Assembly (NCBI RefSeq): GCF_029023865.1
Contig: NZ_CP118969.1
Coordinates: 2,356,001 to 2,420,000, forward strand
Source: Lactococcus lactis
GTDB taxonomy: Bacteria > Bacillota > Bacilli > Lactobacillales > Streptococcaceae
Reading direction: 5' to 3'
DNA length: 64,000 nucleotides
Part shown: positions 49,739-63,027 of the stretch, in pieces
How the letters are laid out: each line of letters begins with the position of its first letter
Numbering within the stretch: position 1 is the stretch's first letter
Translations under genes and position numbers: made by a program
The notes under the pieces: model-generated
Seen by the model: only the letters and a program-made list of their open reading frames with translations
The model's database searches: none
Told to the model about the DNA's origin: nothing

Positions 49739-50548
49739 ATGGGAAAAATCACTGCAATAAAAAAATTAAAACGACTTTACCGCGTCGATTTATCTGGATT
49801 TGATGAAGAAAAAATATATCTTTCTGAGGATACAATTGTTCACTTTTTTCTAAATGTCGATAAAAAGCTCGCTGATGCAGATTTAGAAGAGATCCAATCT
49901 TATGACCAATTTGCTCAAGGAAAATCGCTAGCACTCTACTACATTTCCTTTAAAATGAGGACAAGTTCGGAAGTAAGAAAATATCTTAGTGAACACGAAA
50001 TTGACAATACTGACCAAATTGACGAGGTCATAAATGTTCTTACAAAAAACAATCTAATTAATGATAAAGCCTACGCTGAAAATTTTATTGAAGGAAAAAT
50101 TTCAATGGGAAGCGCTGGCCCCTATCAAATTAAACAGAAATTAATAACGAAGGGTATTGATCCCCTTATCATTGACCAAGCGCTTTCTAACATTTATGAT
50201 GAGGAAAAACAAATAGATGTTGCCTACAAACTTGCCGAAAAAACAAACAGAACTTATGGGCAAAGATTGACCCTAAAACAGCTGAAAGATAAAATTATTC
50301 AAAACCTAATGAATAAAGGTTTTACGTATTCTATCTCTTCAATTGCTTTAGAATCACTTGAATTAGAAACAGATGAAGAAAATGAGACCCAACTTCTCTA
50401 CACAGCACTAGAAAAAGTTGCCAAACGCTACAATAAAAACTATGAAGGATACGAGCGAAAGCAAAAAGTAACACAGGCTTTGGCTAGAAAAGGCTTTTCA
50501 TATGATGATATTAGCAGTGCATTGCGTGATTATACATTTCCAGAATAA
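49739..50548 (+). CDS. recX: Regulatory protein RecX
   Basis: The 269-residue protein is made of three-helix repeats typical of Firmicute RecX: ALYYISFKMRTSSEVRKYLSEHEI, NFIEGKISMGSAGPYQIKQKLITKGI, and at the end KVTQALARKGFSYDDISSALRDY. RecX binds RecA filaments and limits or tunes recombination and the SOS response. Transcription appears leaderless. The stop codon TAA (50546-50548) is the first triplet of the sequence shared with the first rRNA unit, and the two genes use the same terminator sequence. Confidence 0.93.
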   Translation: MGKITAIKKLKRLYRVDLSGFDEEKIYLSEDTIVHFFLNVDKKLADADLEEIQSYDQFAQGKSLALYYISFKMRTSSEVRKYLSEHEIDNTDQIDEVINVLTKNNLINDKAYAENFIEGKISMGSAGPYQIKQKLITKGIDPLIIDQALSNIYDEEKQIDVAYKLAEKTNRTYGQRLTLKQLKDKIIQNLMNKGFTYSISSIALESLELETDEENETQLLYTALEKVAKRYNKNYEGYERKQKVTQALARKGFSYDDISSALRDYTFPE

Positions 50549-50552
50549 ATAA

Positions 50553-50577
50553 AAAAAGGCCCGAGAGGTCTTTTTTA
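50553..50577 (+). terminator. recX terminator
   Basis: The same AAAGGCC/GGTCTTT hairpin and T run as at 12431-12455. Confidence 0.75.
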
Positions 50578-50616
50578 TTTATTCATACATCCTATCTCTT
50601 GAATCTCGTTAGCGAG

Positions 50617-50644
50617 CTAAAAAAAGAGGAGCCATAGCTCCTCC
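50617..50644 (-). terminator. rRNA operon terminator, copy 2
   Basis: GAGGAGC/GCTCCTC stem and seven T on the minus strand, identical to copy 1. Confidence 0.9.
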
Positions 50645-50650
50645 AGTTCA

Positions 50651-50764
50651 CTTGGCCACTCGCCTATCTCCCAGGGGGCAACCCCCAAGTACTTCCGCCG
50701 TAGATGGACTTAACTTCTGTGTTCGACATGGGAACAGGTGTATCTCCATCGCAATGATGACCAA
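50651..50764 (-). rRNA. rrf: 5S ribosomal RNA, copy 2
   Basis: Identical to copy 1 as far as read; the same paired ends set the limits. Confidence 0.93.
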
Positions 50765-50848
50765 ATCATTAAATGTTACCTTGAACATTCAAAACTAAAT
50801 AACAATTCTTCTAACTTTTAAACCATAAGCATATTATATTTGACTCTT

Positions 50849-53749
<2,901 letters not shown>

Positions 53750-53887
53750 ATGATGATTTATAATCATCGTTTTTCAAGTATAAGTTTGTAAATTCTTTAA
53801 AATTCACAGCTTTTGGTTTATTTATCGTTATTAGATATTGTTATTTAGTTTTCAATGTTCAAGTGATTTTAACGTCTTGTCTGACAA

Positions 53888-53960
53888 TGGAGCCTAGCGG
53901 GATCGAACCGCTGACCTCCTGCGTGCAAAGCAGGCGCTCTCCCAGCTGAGCTAAGGCCCC
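53888..53960 (-). tRNA. tRNA-Ala (anticodon TGC), copy 2
   Basis: Same 73-base cloverleaf as copy 1, in the 16S-23S spacer. Confidence 0.97.
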
Positions 53961-54047
53961 ACAATCAAGAATTTGATTCTTGCTTAGGTTTATGACTAAA
54001 CCCCTCAAAACTGAATAAAGTTGAATGCTCACGTCTTTGTATATATT

Positions 54048-55600
<1,553 letters not shown>

Positions 55601-55756
55601 AGTATTTAAGTCACCTTAGTGACTGGCTTGTCTTTCATTATTGATTGACAGATTTTTGATGTATCTTACTACATCACATGAGTCATTCTTCTTTATTCAG
55701 TTTTCAATGGTCTAGCTTATCGCTTCAAGACCCTCGTCTCTTGCGACAACTATTAT

Positions 55757-55785
55757 ATTCTATCAAACCTAACTAAACTTGTCAA
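55757..55785 (-). promoter_or_regulatory. rRNA operon promoter, copy 2
   Basis: TTGACA, 17 bases, TAGAAT on the minus strand, identical to copy 1. Confidence 0.8.
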
Positions 55786-55880
55786 GAATTAACTGTGACT
55801 TTTATACCTTTTTTTATCTTACGTTCGCTTTTTCCCTCCACTGTATTCGCTTTATTTCATGCCACCACTAGCTTTGACAA

Positions 55881-55912
55881 ATTAAAAAAATTAGTCAAAA
55901 TTGACTTATTTT
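55881..55912 (-). terminator. gntP terminator, spanning the edge of the duplicated unit
   Basis: On the minus strand AGTCAA pairs with TTGACT and is followed by a T run. The T run and part of the stem belong to the shared rRNA block, which ends at 55896. Confidence 0.7.
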
Positions 55913-55916
55913 TTTA

Positions 55917-57332
55917 TTAATGTACCCAGATACTCATTAACATGACCATTCCTAAACCTACAACTGCGATAATCGTTTCTAGTACTGTCCAAGTTTTTAA
56001 TGTTTGCTTGACATCTAAATCAAAGTATTCTTTAAACATCCAGAATCCTGCATCGTTAACATGAGATGCGGCAATTGAACCTGCCCCTATTGCCAAGACC
56101 ATTAGTGCGGCTGTATTTGGAGAAGCTGATGCAAGCATTGGTTGAACTAAACCTGCTGCTGTTAAAGCGGCCACGGTTGCAGAACCTAAGGCTACACGTA
56201 AAATTACTGTGATGATCCAAGCAAGTAACAATGGCGAAAGTGGTGAATCTTTAAACATATTGGCGATTTGGACTGAAATCCCTCCATCAATAAGAATTTG
56301 TTTAAGAGCTGCTCCACCACCGATAACTAACAATAGCATCGCAATTGATTTAACTGAATCTGCAATCGATACTGCAATTTCAGAATTTTTCTTACGTTGC
56401 ATCCAACCCATAGTAACTAAGGCAAAGAGTAGTGAAATAATCATTGCAGATACGGGATTACCAATAAACATCATCACATTTTCAACACAACTTGATGGGT
56501 AAGTGGTGGTCGTTACTACCTTTCCTGCTTTCATTGCACTTGTTGTTACTGCGGCAAAGGGTTTCCCATCATTAGTCGCGATAGAATAAATGGTGCTGAT
56601 TGCCATTAAGATTACTGGCATTAATGCTGTCAAGATGGAAATTCCAAATCCTGGAGTTTCTTCTAATTTCCATTCTTTGATTTCACCAAAGGCGGATAGT
56701 TTATTTTTTACAACAAAGGCTTCTGGAACCCATTTTTTAGCAATTTTTGTGAAAACTGGACCTGCGATAATGACTGTTGGAATTGCTGCAATAATTCCGT
56801 AAAGGAGAACAGTTCCAGGATTTGCGCCTAGTACACCGGCAATTGCAATTGGTGCTGGATGAGGAGGTAAGAATCCGTGAGTTACTGAAAGTCCGGCTGC
56901 CATTGGAATTCCGAGATAAATCAAGGGAACACTTGCTTCTAAGGCGACGGCAAAGACAATCGGAATCAAGAGAACCATCCCAACTTCAAAGAAGAGGGCA
57001 ATCCCAATAATGAAACTGGCAACCATAATTGCCCATTGAATTCTTTTTTTACCAAAACTGTTAATAAGCGTTTTTGAGATACGATAGGCTCCACCAGCAT
57101 CAGCAATTAGTCTTCCAAGCATTGCTCCAAAACCAAAAACGATTGCTAACTCTCCTAATGAGCCTCCGATTCCGTTTTGGATTGAAACAGGGATTTGACC
57201 GAGTGGCATTCCAAGTCCTAACCCAACAAAAACCGCTACGACAATCAAGGACACAAAAGTGTTAATTTTAAATTTGATAATCATCAGGAGGAGGATTAAG
57301 ACCCCAATTAAAAGTACAAGTAAATCAATCAT
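55917..57332 (-). CDS. gntP: Gluconate permease, GntP family
   Basis: The 471-residue protein has about twelve to fourteen membrane segments and the GntP-family motifs: GFGAMLGRLIADAGGAYRIS, PLIYLGIPMAAGLSVTHGFLPPHPAP and ASHVNDAGFWMFKEYF. It brings gluconate into the cell with protons. GAAAGGAAAA precedes the ATG. It is the last gene of the gnd-gntK-gntP series on the minus strand, separated from gntK by a hairpin, and has a catabolite-response-like site upstream. It looks intact although the kinase beside it is broken. Confidence 0.93.
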   Translation of the reverse strand: MIDLLVLLIGVLILLLMIIKFKINTFVSLIVVAVFVGLGLGMPLGQIPVSIQNGIGGSLGELAIVFGFGAMLGRLIADAGGAYRISKTLINSFGKKRIQWAIMVASFIIGIALFFEVGMVLLIPIVFAVALEASVPLIYLGIPMAAGLSVTHGFLPPHPAPIAIAGVLGANPGTVLLYGIIAAIPTVIIAGPVFTKIAKKWVPEAFVVKNKLSAFGEIKEWKLEETPGFGISILTALMPVILMAISTIYSIATNDGKPFAAVTTSAMKAGKVVTTTTYPSSCVENVMMFIGNPVSAMIISLLFALVTMGWMQRKKNSEIAVSIADSVKSIAMLLLVIGGGAALKQILIDGGISVQIANMFKDSPLSPLLLAWIITVILRVALGSATVAALTAAGLVQPMLASASPNTAALMVLAIGAGSIAASHVNDAGFWMFKEYFDLDVKQTLKTWTVLETIIAVVGLGMVMLMSIWVH

Positions 57333-57370
57333 ATATTTTTTCCTTTCAAAAAATATTGAATATACTGTGT

Positions 57371-57394
57371 AAGCACGATTGCTGGCGCTTACAA
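57371..57394 (-). promoter_or_regulatory. cre-like site and inverted repeat upstream of gntP
   Basis: TTGTAAGCGCCAGCA (rc of 57380-57394) fits the CcpA site at all fixed positions except one. TGTAAGC and GCTTACA also form an inverted repeat 12 bases apart, a possible site for the local RpiR regulator. Confidence 0.6.
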
Positions 57395-57413
57395 TTTGCT
57401 TTTAAAAATTAAC

Positions 57414-57448
57414 TCAATACTTTTTTGTGATATATGGAAGTATTGAGT
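57414..57448 (-). terminator. Hairpin between gntK and gntP
   Basis: CTCAATACTT pairs with AAGTATTGAG; T-rich sequence follows on the minus strand. Confidence 0.7.
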
Positions 57449-57465
57449 CTTTAAAGAATACAAGT

Positions 57466-58977
57466 TTATTTTTCTTCTTCAAATTTTCTTTGGAAATTGG
57501 CAATATTTTCATATTCTGCCAAGAGAGAGCGAGAAAGTCGGATAAATATTGGACTAATTTCTCGGTAAATTTCGAAATTTTTTGGATTGGGTTGGTAGGT
57601 TTCGTTTGTTCCTACCATCGTTTCGATTTCGCTGATATCTTCAATTAAGCCAAGGGCTTTTTCAGCCATAATAATGGCGGCTAAACAGCCAGCTTCTCGG
57701 CTCTCTGGCACATTGATTGGTTGTTCAAAAATATCTGCTAGAATTTGTGTCCAGAGTTCAGAGCTTGTAAATCCTCCTGTCGCTTGAATCATATTTAGGT
57801 CACCTACTACTTCAACAAGGCTAAGCGCAACCATATAAATATTGAAGATAACCCCTTCAAGAACAGATCTTGCCATATGACTACGATTATGTCCGTAGTT
57901 TAGGCCAAAAAATGAACCTCTGGCATTGGCATCCCAAATCGGTGCTCGCTCGCCTCCAAGATAGGGGTGGAAAAGCAATCCATCAGCGCCCGAGGAAATG
58001 TTTGCTGCAAGTTCCGTGACTTCATCAAAAGAAATTTTTCCATCAAAAATTTGGTCACGAGCTCAACGGAAAACATCTCCACCAGAGTTTACGGGACCAC
58101 CGACTACCCAATGCTCTTTGTCTAATGCATAGGTAAATGTGCGTCCTTTTTCATCTGTTTTAGGTTTGTCAGTAACTACTCGAATCGCACCAGATGTTCC
58201 AATTGTGATGGCTGCAACACCCGGTTTAATCGCATTTACTCCCAGATTTGACAACGGACCATCGGCTGCACCCCAAATAAATTTGGTGCTGCTTTGAATT
58301 CCCATTTTCTTGGCATATTCGTGAGGAAGGTTTTCTTCTATCTCATAGGGTTCAACTACTTTAGGCAATTGACTTTCTTTGATTCCAGTCATCTCTAGCG
58401 CTTCTTTATCCCAATGAAGTTCAAATATATTGAAGATACCTGTACCTGTTGCGGTTGATAAATCCATTTTATTTGTTCCAAAAAGTCTTTGGAAAATGTA
58501 TCCTTTAAGTTCCAAATAGTGGGCTGCTTTTTGATAAATATCTGGATGTTCAGCTTCTAACCAGATAAATTTAGATAAAGGAGCCATTGGATGAAGAGGC
58601 GTTCCGGTTCTTCGATAAATATCAAAACCATTTTTAGAGGCCTTAATTTGTTCGGTGTATTTTACTGCTCTTGTATCAGCCCAAGTGATTAATCTTGTAA
58701 GCGGCTGCCAATTTTCGTCAAAAGCAATTAGCGAGTGCATTTGTGTACTAAATGAAACGGCTAAAAGTTCATCTTCATCTTCTAAATTAATTGAAACTTC
58801 CCTGATTGTCACTAAAACTGCTTCAAAAATTTCTTCAAGAGATTCTTCTGCCATCCCACTAGCATCACGATAAAGGGGATAGGCTTGGCTACTACTTGCA
58901 ACTATTTTTCCATTTTTCTCAAAAAGCACTGCCTTAGTTGCTGTGGTTCCTAAATCGACGCCTATTAAATATTGCAT
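57466..58977 (-). pseudogene. gntK: Gluconate kinase gene interrupted by an in-frame TGA
   Basis: The frame from 58977 encodes a FGGY-family kinase for 304 residues (IGVDLGTTATKAVLFEKNGK, STQMHSLIAFD, WADTRA, GAADGPLSNLGVNAIKPG). It stops at TGA (58063-58065) after GGDVFR and continues in the same frame for 198 more residues to 57466 (ARDQIFDGKISF, LLFHPYLGGERAPIW, QATGGFTSSELW). Homologues have Trp at the stop, and TGG to TGA needs one base change. Together the 503 codons equal a full-length gluconokinase. The reaction would be gluconate plus ATP to 6-phosphogluconate. The lesion looks recent because nothing else is damaged; a sequencing error is possible. Confidence 0.88.
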
Positions 58978-59097
58978 TTAGGCTCCTTTTCTTCTATATA
59001 TTTACTGACAGACTTTAAAATTCTTTCATCATCAGTAGTTTTTTACTGACAGAAGTTTTTTGTCCTAGTTAGCTTACGCTTCTCATCTGTCAGTAAA

Positions 59098-60006
59098 TTA
59101 TTTTTGTTCTACGTCATGTCCGCCAAAGCCATTGCGCAAAGCGGCAACTACTTTTCCGGTCATGGTATCTTCTTGTAATGAGCGTTGACGCATCATTAGT
59201 GACAAGGCAATAACTGGGGCAGGAACGCCTAAGTCCAAGCTTTCTTCAACGGTCCATTTTCCTTCTCCTGAAGATTGAACATGACCGATAATTTGGTCTA
59301 GTTTAGGGTCTTTTGAAAATTGTTCTTGAGCAAGCTCCATCAACCAGCTTCGGATTACTGAACCATGATTCCATAATTTTGCAACGGCTTCATAGTCATA
59401 ATCAAATGGTGACTCTTCTAAAATTTCAAATCCTTCAGCAATCGCTTGCATCATCCCATATTCAATTCCATTATGAATCATTTTCAAGTAATGACCACTG
59501 CCAAGTTTCCCTGTATAGAGGTAGCCATCTTCCATTGAGATTGCTTTGAAGATTGGTTCTATGATTGTCCAAGATTTTTCATCATCTCCACCAATCATAA
59601 AATTTCCGCCTTGACGAGCTCCAGCCATTCCACCAGAGGTTCCAACATCAAAAAATTTAATTCCTTTTTCTGTCAGTAATTTATTTTGTTCTAAATTATC
59701 TTTGTAATTAGAATTTCCACCGTCTATCAGAATATCTCCAGCTGACAACTTTTCAGAAAGCATTTCAATCGTTGAATTTGTAGGAGTTCCTGCCGGAAGC
59801 ATCAACCAAACAATTTTGCTTGCTGGCAATTCTGTCAGTAAATTTTCAAGTGTGCTGACAGCGGTAATTTTGTCTGAGTAATCCTTAGCTTCCTCTACCG
59901 CTTTTGTATTTAGATCGTAAGCAACAACTTCAATCTCATGGTCAACGGCATTTTTCACAAGATTCATTCCCATTTTCCCTAAACCAATCATACCAAATTT
60001 CATCAT
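59098..60006 (-). CDS. gnd: 6-phosphogluconate dehydrogenase, short GntZ/YqeC form
   Basis: The 302-residue protein has the Rossmann motif GMIGLGKMG (5-13), DGGNSNYKD, the substrate signature GTSGGMAGARQGGNF and catalytic K-x2-HN (YLKMIHNGIEYG). It oxidatively decarboxylates 6-phosphogluconate to ribulose 5-phosphate. At about 300 residues it is the short form, often NAD-linked, and not the 470-residue form of the main pathway. GGAGGAAAAA precedes two adjacent ATGs; the first is used. It leads the gnd-gntK-gntP series and contains two CTGTCAGTAA copies. Confidence 0.93.
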   Translation of the reverse strand: MMKFGMIGLGKMGMNLVKNAVDHEIEVVAYDLNTKAVEEAKDYSDKITAVSTLENLLTELPASKIVWLMLPAGTPTNSTIEMLSEKLSAGDILIDGGNSNYKDNLEQNKLLTEKGIKFFDVGTSGGMAGARQGGNFMIGGDDEKSWTIIEPIFKAISMEDGYLYTGKLGSGHYLKMIHNGIEYGMMQAIAEGFEILEESPFDYDYEAVAKLWNHGSVIRSWLMELAQEQFSKDPKLDQIIGHVQSSGEGKWTVEESLDLGVPAPVIALSLMMRQRSLQEDTMTGKVVAALRNGFGGHDVEQK

Positions 60007-60043
60007 TTTTTCCTCCGTGGCATCGCTTTCATTTTATAACTTT

Positions 60044-60072
60044 AGTATAAGTAATTTTTTTTCATTTGTCAA
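60044..60072 (-). promoter_or_regulatory. gnd promoter
   Basis: On the minus strand TTGACA (60067-60072), 17 bases, TATACT (60044-60049): a near-consensus promoter. Confidence 0.85.
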
Positions 60073-60295
60073 CAATATTTTTTGTAAAATATTTTCTGAT
60101 TTGTCAAAAAAATTTCAAGTTAGGAGTTTGGAATTTTTGAGAAATCGAGAAATCTTGAGTATCACTACTTATAACACGCTATAGTGAACTCCCTAGATAC
60201 CTTATTACTCCGCTCTAGGTGTAACAACTAGCATATCTGTAAGTCAGTAAACTGACAACAGCTATCCTACGCATCGTTCGGTCCCAATAAAATGA

Positions 60296-60342
60296 TAGTC
60301 AGTACATGAAACATTGTTTCGTGTTACTGGCTATGATATAAT
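60296..60342 (+). promoter_or_regulatory. Inverted repeat and promoter of the RpiR gene
   Basis: Arms TAGTCAGTACATGAAAC and GTTTCGTGTTACTGGCTA pair over 17 positions with one bulge and two G-U. The extended -10 TG-A-TATAAT (60334-60342) follows at once, so the repeat overlaps the -35 and is a good operator candidate. Confidence 0.65.
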
Positions 60343-60367
60343 GTAGTCAATTAGAAGGAGGCTTGAT

Positions 60368-61216
60368 ATGTCGCGTACTTTAATCAGCCGAATCCGAAGT
60401 TATTATGATAACCTCAGTAAATCAGATCAGGCAATTTCTGACTATTTAATTGCGAATATTGATAGTGCAGCGAGGCTTTCAATTCAGGAATTTGCTCAAA
60501 AAACTCATGTCTCTACGGCTACAATTTCCAGATTTTCTAAAAAAATTGGCTTTAATTCCTTCCAAGAATTAAAACTCGCCATTCATGCCACTGACTCGAC
60601 ACGAAACGATGAATTTTTTAGCGAACTTTCACCAACTGACGATTACAAAGAAATACTGACAAAAAACTTCAACGGCAATATTTCATCATTAAATTCTACA
60701 TTAAACCTTATCACTAACAGACAACTTGACCAAACCATGGAAATTTTGCTCAATGCCAGCACTTGCGGTTTTTTTGGTTTGGGTGGTTCAAACGCTGTTG
60801 CATTGATTGCTTTTCATAAATTTTTGAGAATGCCTTTGCACTGCGTTTATCATCAGGATTTTCATTTTCAACAAATGCAAGCTGCAAAATTAACGAGCGA
60901 CGATTGTGCTTTTGTTATTTCACATACAGGAAAAAACAGAGATACAATGCACTTGGTTGAAATTTTGAAGAGTCGCGGGGTTCCAATTATTGCATTGACT
61001 TCTTTTGCGAGTTCACCTTTAGCTAAAGCGGCCGATGTCGCGCTAATTTCAATTTCTGAAGAAATTTCATTTCGACCTGAAGCTGTCGCTTCCACTGTTT
61101 CTCAAATTAGTTTGCTTGATGCCTTGTTTATGATGTACGGAATGAAAATGAAAAATGTTTCTGAAGGGACTTTATCTGAAATCCGAAAAGTCATTCGAGA
61201 TTCCCGTATTTCCTAG
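60368..61216 (+). CDS. RpiR/MurR-family regulator of the gluconate locus
   Basis: The 282-residue protein has an N-terminal HTH-6 domain (residues 1-78; SIQEFAQKTHVSTATISRFSKKIGF) and a C-terminal SIS domain (about 120-255; GFFGLGGSNAVALIAFHKFL, VISHTGKNRDTMHLVEIL) that binds phosphosugars. AGAAGGAGG precedes the ATG. It is divergent from gnd-gntK-gntP, so it probably controls these genes in response to 6-phosphogluconate or a related phosphosugar. Its own promoter has an inverted repeat that suggests autoregulation. Confidence 0.9.
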   Translation: MSRTLISRIRSYYDNLSKSDQAISDYLIANIDSAARLSIQEFAQKTHVSTATISRFSKKIGFNSFQELKLAIHATDSTRNDEFFSELSPTDDYKEILTKNFNGNISSLNSTLNLITNRQLDQTMEILLNASTCGFFGLGGSNAVALIAFHKFLRMPLHCVYHQDFHFQQMQAAKLTSDDCAFVISHTGKNRDTMHLVEILKSRGVPIIALTSFASSPLAKAADVALISISEEISFRPEAVASTVSQISLLDALFMMYGMKMKNVSEGTLSEIRKVIRDSRIS

Positions 61217-61253
61217 AATTTATCCATTTATCTTATAGAAAGGATGTGATTTT

Positions 61254-61562
61254 ATGGCATTTTCTAACACTAGACGACGCTACGCAAGTTTTGATACCGT
61301 TGCGTCAATTCCTGGAGAAGTCATTGATGCCTTTTGGTTTATTATTGACCATCACCTCAAGGGTGTTTTTCCACTAGAAACAATTATCAATTTTGACTTG
61401 GTTAATTCGGATAATTTACTTTCTATTCGTTTTTCTCAAGACAATAGTCCAACAACCATCCTCGTTGATTTTGGCTACCCTTTTAATCCTGAATGGCCTC
61501 TACACTACCGAGCCGTTGATAATATGGGACGCGAAACGATCATGACTGCAAGAGAAATGTAA
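61254..61562 (+). CDS. DUF960-family protein
   Basis: The 102-residue protein has the DUF960 pattern: RRYASFDTVASIPGEVIDAFW at the start, a central LPLQVFEL-like segment (GVFPLETIINFDL), and LSIRFSQDNSP. Function unknown. AGAAAGGATG precedes the ATG. It lies 37 bases after the RpiR gene and could be co-transcribed with it. Confidence 0.75.
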   Translation: MAFSNTRRRYASFDTVASIPGEVIDAFWFIIDHHLKGVFPLETIINFDLVNSDNLLSIRFSQDNSPTTILVDFGYPFNPEWPLHYRAVDNMGRETIMTAREM

Positions 61563-61599
61563 TGACAGAATTTTTAACAAAGCTGTCAGTAAATTTTTA

Positions 61600-61640
61600 A
61601 ATAAAAAAATCTGTCAAAATTACTGACAGATTTTTTTAGA
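61600..61640. terminator. Convergent terminator containing TTACTGACAG
   Basis: AAAAAAATCTGTCA pairs with TGACAGATTTTTTT. A further CTGTCAGTAA copy at 61583-61592 can pair with the same arm. Confidence 0.88.
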
Positions 61641-62409
61641 TGTAGTAATACACAATTTCTGGAGGCACCCCAAAACGAATAGGTAAGAAAGTCAAACCAA
61701 TTCCACGATTAACATACAATTTTGTTCGGTCATTGAGCTGATACAAACCAGCATCAGCACTACTTGACCCCTTATTGCGTAAACGCCAATTTCCTATCCG
61801 AATTTGCCCTCCGTGACTATGACCAGAAAGAATTAAATCAAATTCCTTAATTGTTTCCATGTCTAAAATAGTATCCGGTTCGTGAAGGGCTAAAAGCGAA
61901 AATGTTGCATCAATAGGCTCAAGTTCAAAATCAGGCCGTCCCTCACGCCAGTCATCAACCCCAGAAATAGATAAATTATCTTTGACAACTGATGAATTTT
62001 TCAACAGAACAAAACCAGCTTTTTCTAGAAACTCTTCAACAAACCTTGACGATTTTTCATCATCAAAATCATGATTACCAAGTATCGCAAATTTCCCAAG
62101 AGGAGCTTTAAGTTCTGACAATATCGTCAGTAAATCAGTCCAATCTCGATTTTTTGCCCAAGCAACCTTGTCAAATAAATCTCCAGAAAAAATAATTAAA
62201 TCTGGCTGTTCATTAGCAATATTTCGAGCAAATTTTTTAAAACGACGACTAGTCGTGTGCCAAGCAAAGTGGGTATCGGTAAAATGAGCAATTTTTAAAT
62301 TTTGTTTTTGAGCGATTTTTACATGTCTCACTTTCATCAAATGAGGCTCTATAAAAATTCCATAAATTAACAAACTTAAGAGCACTGCTCCTATTATCAA
62401 TTCAATCAT
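61636..62409 (-). CDS. Membrane-anchored metallophosphoesterase, YkuE/YaeI-like
   Basis: The 257-residue protein has an N-terminal membrane segment (1-20) and the calcineurin-like metal-ligand motifs in order: FTDTHF, FSGDLFD, LGNHDF and SGHSHGGQ. Members hydrolyse phosphodiesters at the membrane; YaeI cleaves lipid A pyrophosphate and YkuE acts at the Bacillus cell surface. The substrate here is unknown. It is monocistronic and convergent with the DUF960 gene. Confidence 0.9.
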   Translation of the reverse strand: MIELIIGAVLLSLLIYGIFIEPHLMKVRHVKIAQKQNLKIAHFTDTHFAWHTTSRRFKKFARNIANEQPDLIIFSGDLFDKVAWAKNRDWTDLLTILSELKAPLGKFAILGNHDFDDEKSSRFVEEFLEKAGFVLLKNSSVVKDNLSISGVDDWREGRPDFELEPIDATFSLLALHEPDTILDMETIKEFDLILSGHSHGGQIRIGNWRLRNKGSSSADAGLYQLNDRTKLYVNRGIGLTFLPIRFGVPPEIVYYYI

Positions 62410-62575
62410 TTGTCCATTTTATCATAAATTCACTGACAAAAACATAGTATTAATCAAAAATACTTGATGAAGTTATCAATCTATTCTCTTTTTCTGACAA
62501 ATTTCTGGTCAGTAAATTCGGACGGAACCGAGCTTTCTGTCAGTAAATATCAACTCTAATTATCAAATTTTTATA

Positions 62576-62603
62576 CAAAAAAAGACCACCGAAGCAGCCT
62601 TTC
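62576..62603 (-). terminator. rpsR operon terminator
   Basis: On the minus strand GGCTGC-TTCG-GTGGTC, with a UUCG-type loop, is followed by seven T. Confidence 0.75.
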
Positions 62604-62608
62604 ATTTA

Positions 62609-62854
62609 TTAGTTTTGGTCTTCAGCTACGAATGGAAGCAAAGCCATTATGCGCGCGCGTTTGATTGCGTTAACCACTTTACGTTGGTTTTTAGCAGATG
62701 TACCAGTCACGCGACGTGGCAAGATTTTACCACGTTCTGAGATGAAACGTTTCAAAAGTTCAGTGTCTTTGTAGTCAACGACTTCGATTTTGTTTGCAGC
62801 GATGAAGTCAACTTTTTTACGGCGTTTGAAGCCGCCACGACGTTGTTGTGCCAT
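62609..62854 (-). CDS. rpsR: 30S ribosomal protein S18
   Basis: The 81-residue basic protein starts [17 protein letters not shown] and contains [25 protein letters not shown] and [17 protein letters not shown], the bS18 signature. It binds S6 on the 30S platform. AAGGAGAAAT precedes the ATG. It is the last gene of rpsF-ssb-rpsR, after an unusual gap with three hairpins. Confidence 0.97.
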   Translation of the reverse strand: MAQQRRGGFKRRKKVDFIAANKIEVVDYKDTELLKRFISERGKILPRRVTGTSAKNQRKVVNAIKRARIMALLPFVAEDQN

Positions 62855-62912
62855 TTTATTTCTCCTTATATTATTTTTAGATGTCTGTTTAAAGCTTTCT
62901 TAGGATTACGAC

Positions 62913-63023
62913 GTTATTATGAAAAGCCGATTCTGCTTTTCATAATAACTAGTAAGAGGGTTAGGAAATCCGCCATAGCGGTTTCCGTGAAATAATTAGG
63001 CGCTTTAGCGTCAATTATTTCAC
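62913..63023 (-). repeat. Three successive hairpins between ssb and rpsR
   Basis: The hairpins are GTTATTATGAAAAGC with its perfect complement (62913-62949), GGAAATCCGC with GCGGTTTCC (62964-62986), and GTGAAATAATT with AATTATTTCAC plus inner CGC/GCG (62987-63023). None has a T run. They may be RNA processing or stabilising elements. Confidence 0.75.
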
Positions 63024-63027
63024 CCTA

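Larger units (their letters stand above)
60007..60367. other. Divergent control region of gnd and the RpiR gene
   Basis: The region of 361 bases has no gene. It holds the gnd promoter, an 18-base inverted repeat before the RpiR gene, the palindrome GTCAGTAAACTGAC (60243-60256), and smaller hairpins (CCTAGA/TCTAGG). The middle (60150-60290) is more GC-rich than its flanks and unexplained. Confidence 0.5.

Noticed and set aside
58063-58065. TGA in gntK as a selenocysteine codon
   Set aside because: No hairpin of SECIS type follows, relatives have Trp, and gluconate kinases use no selenocysteine.
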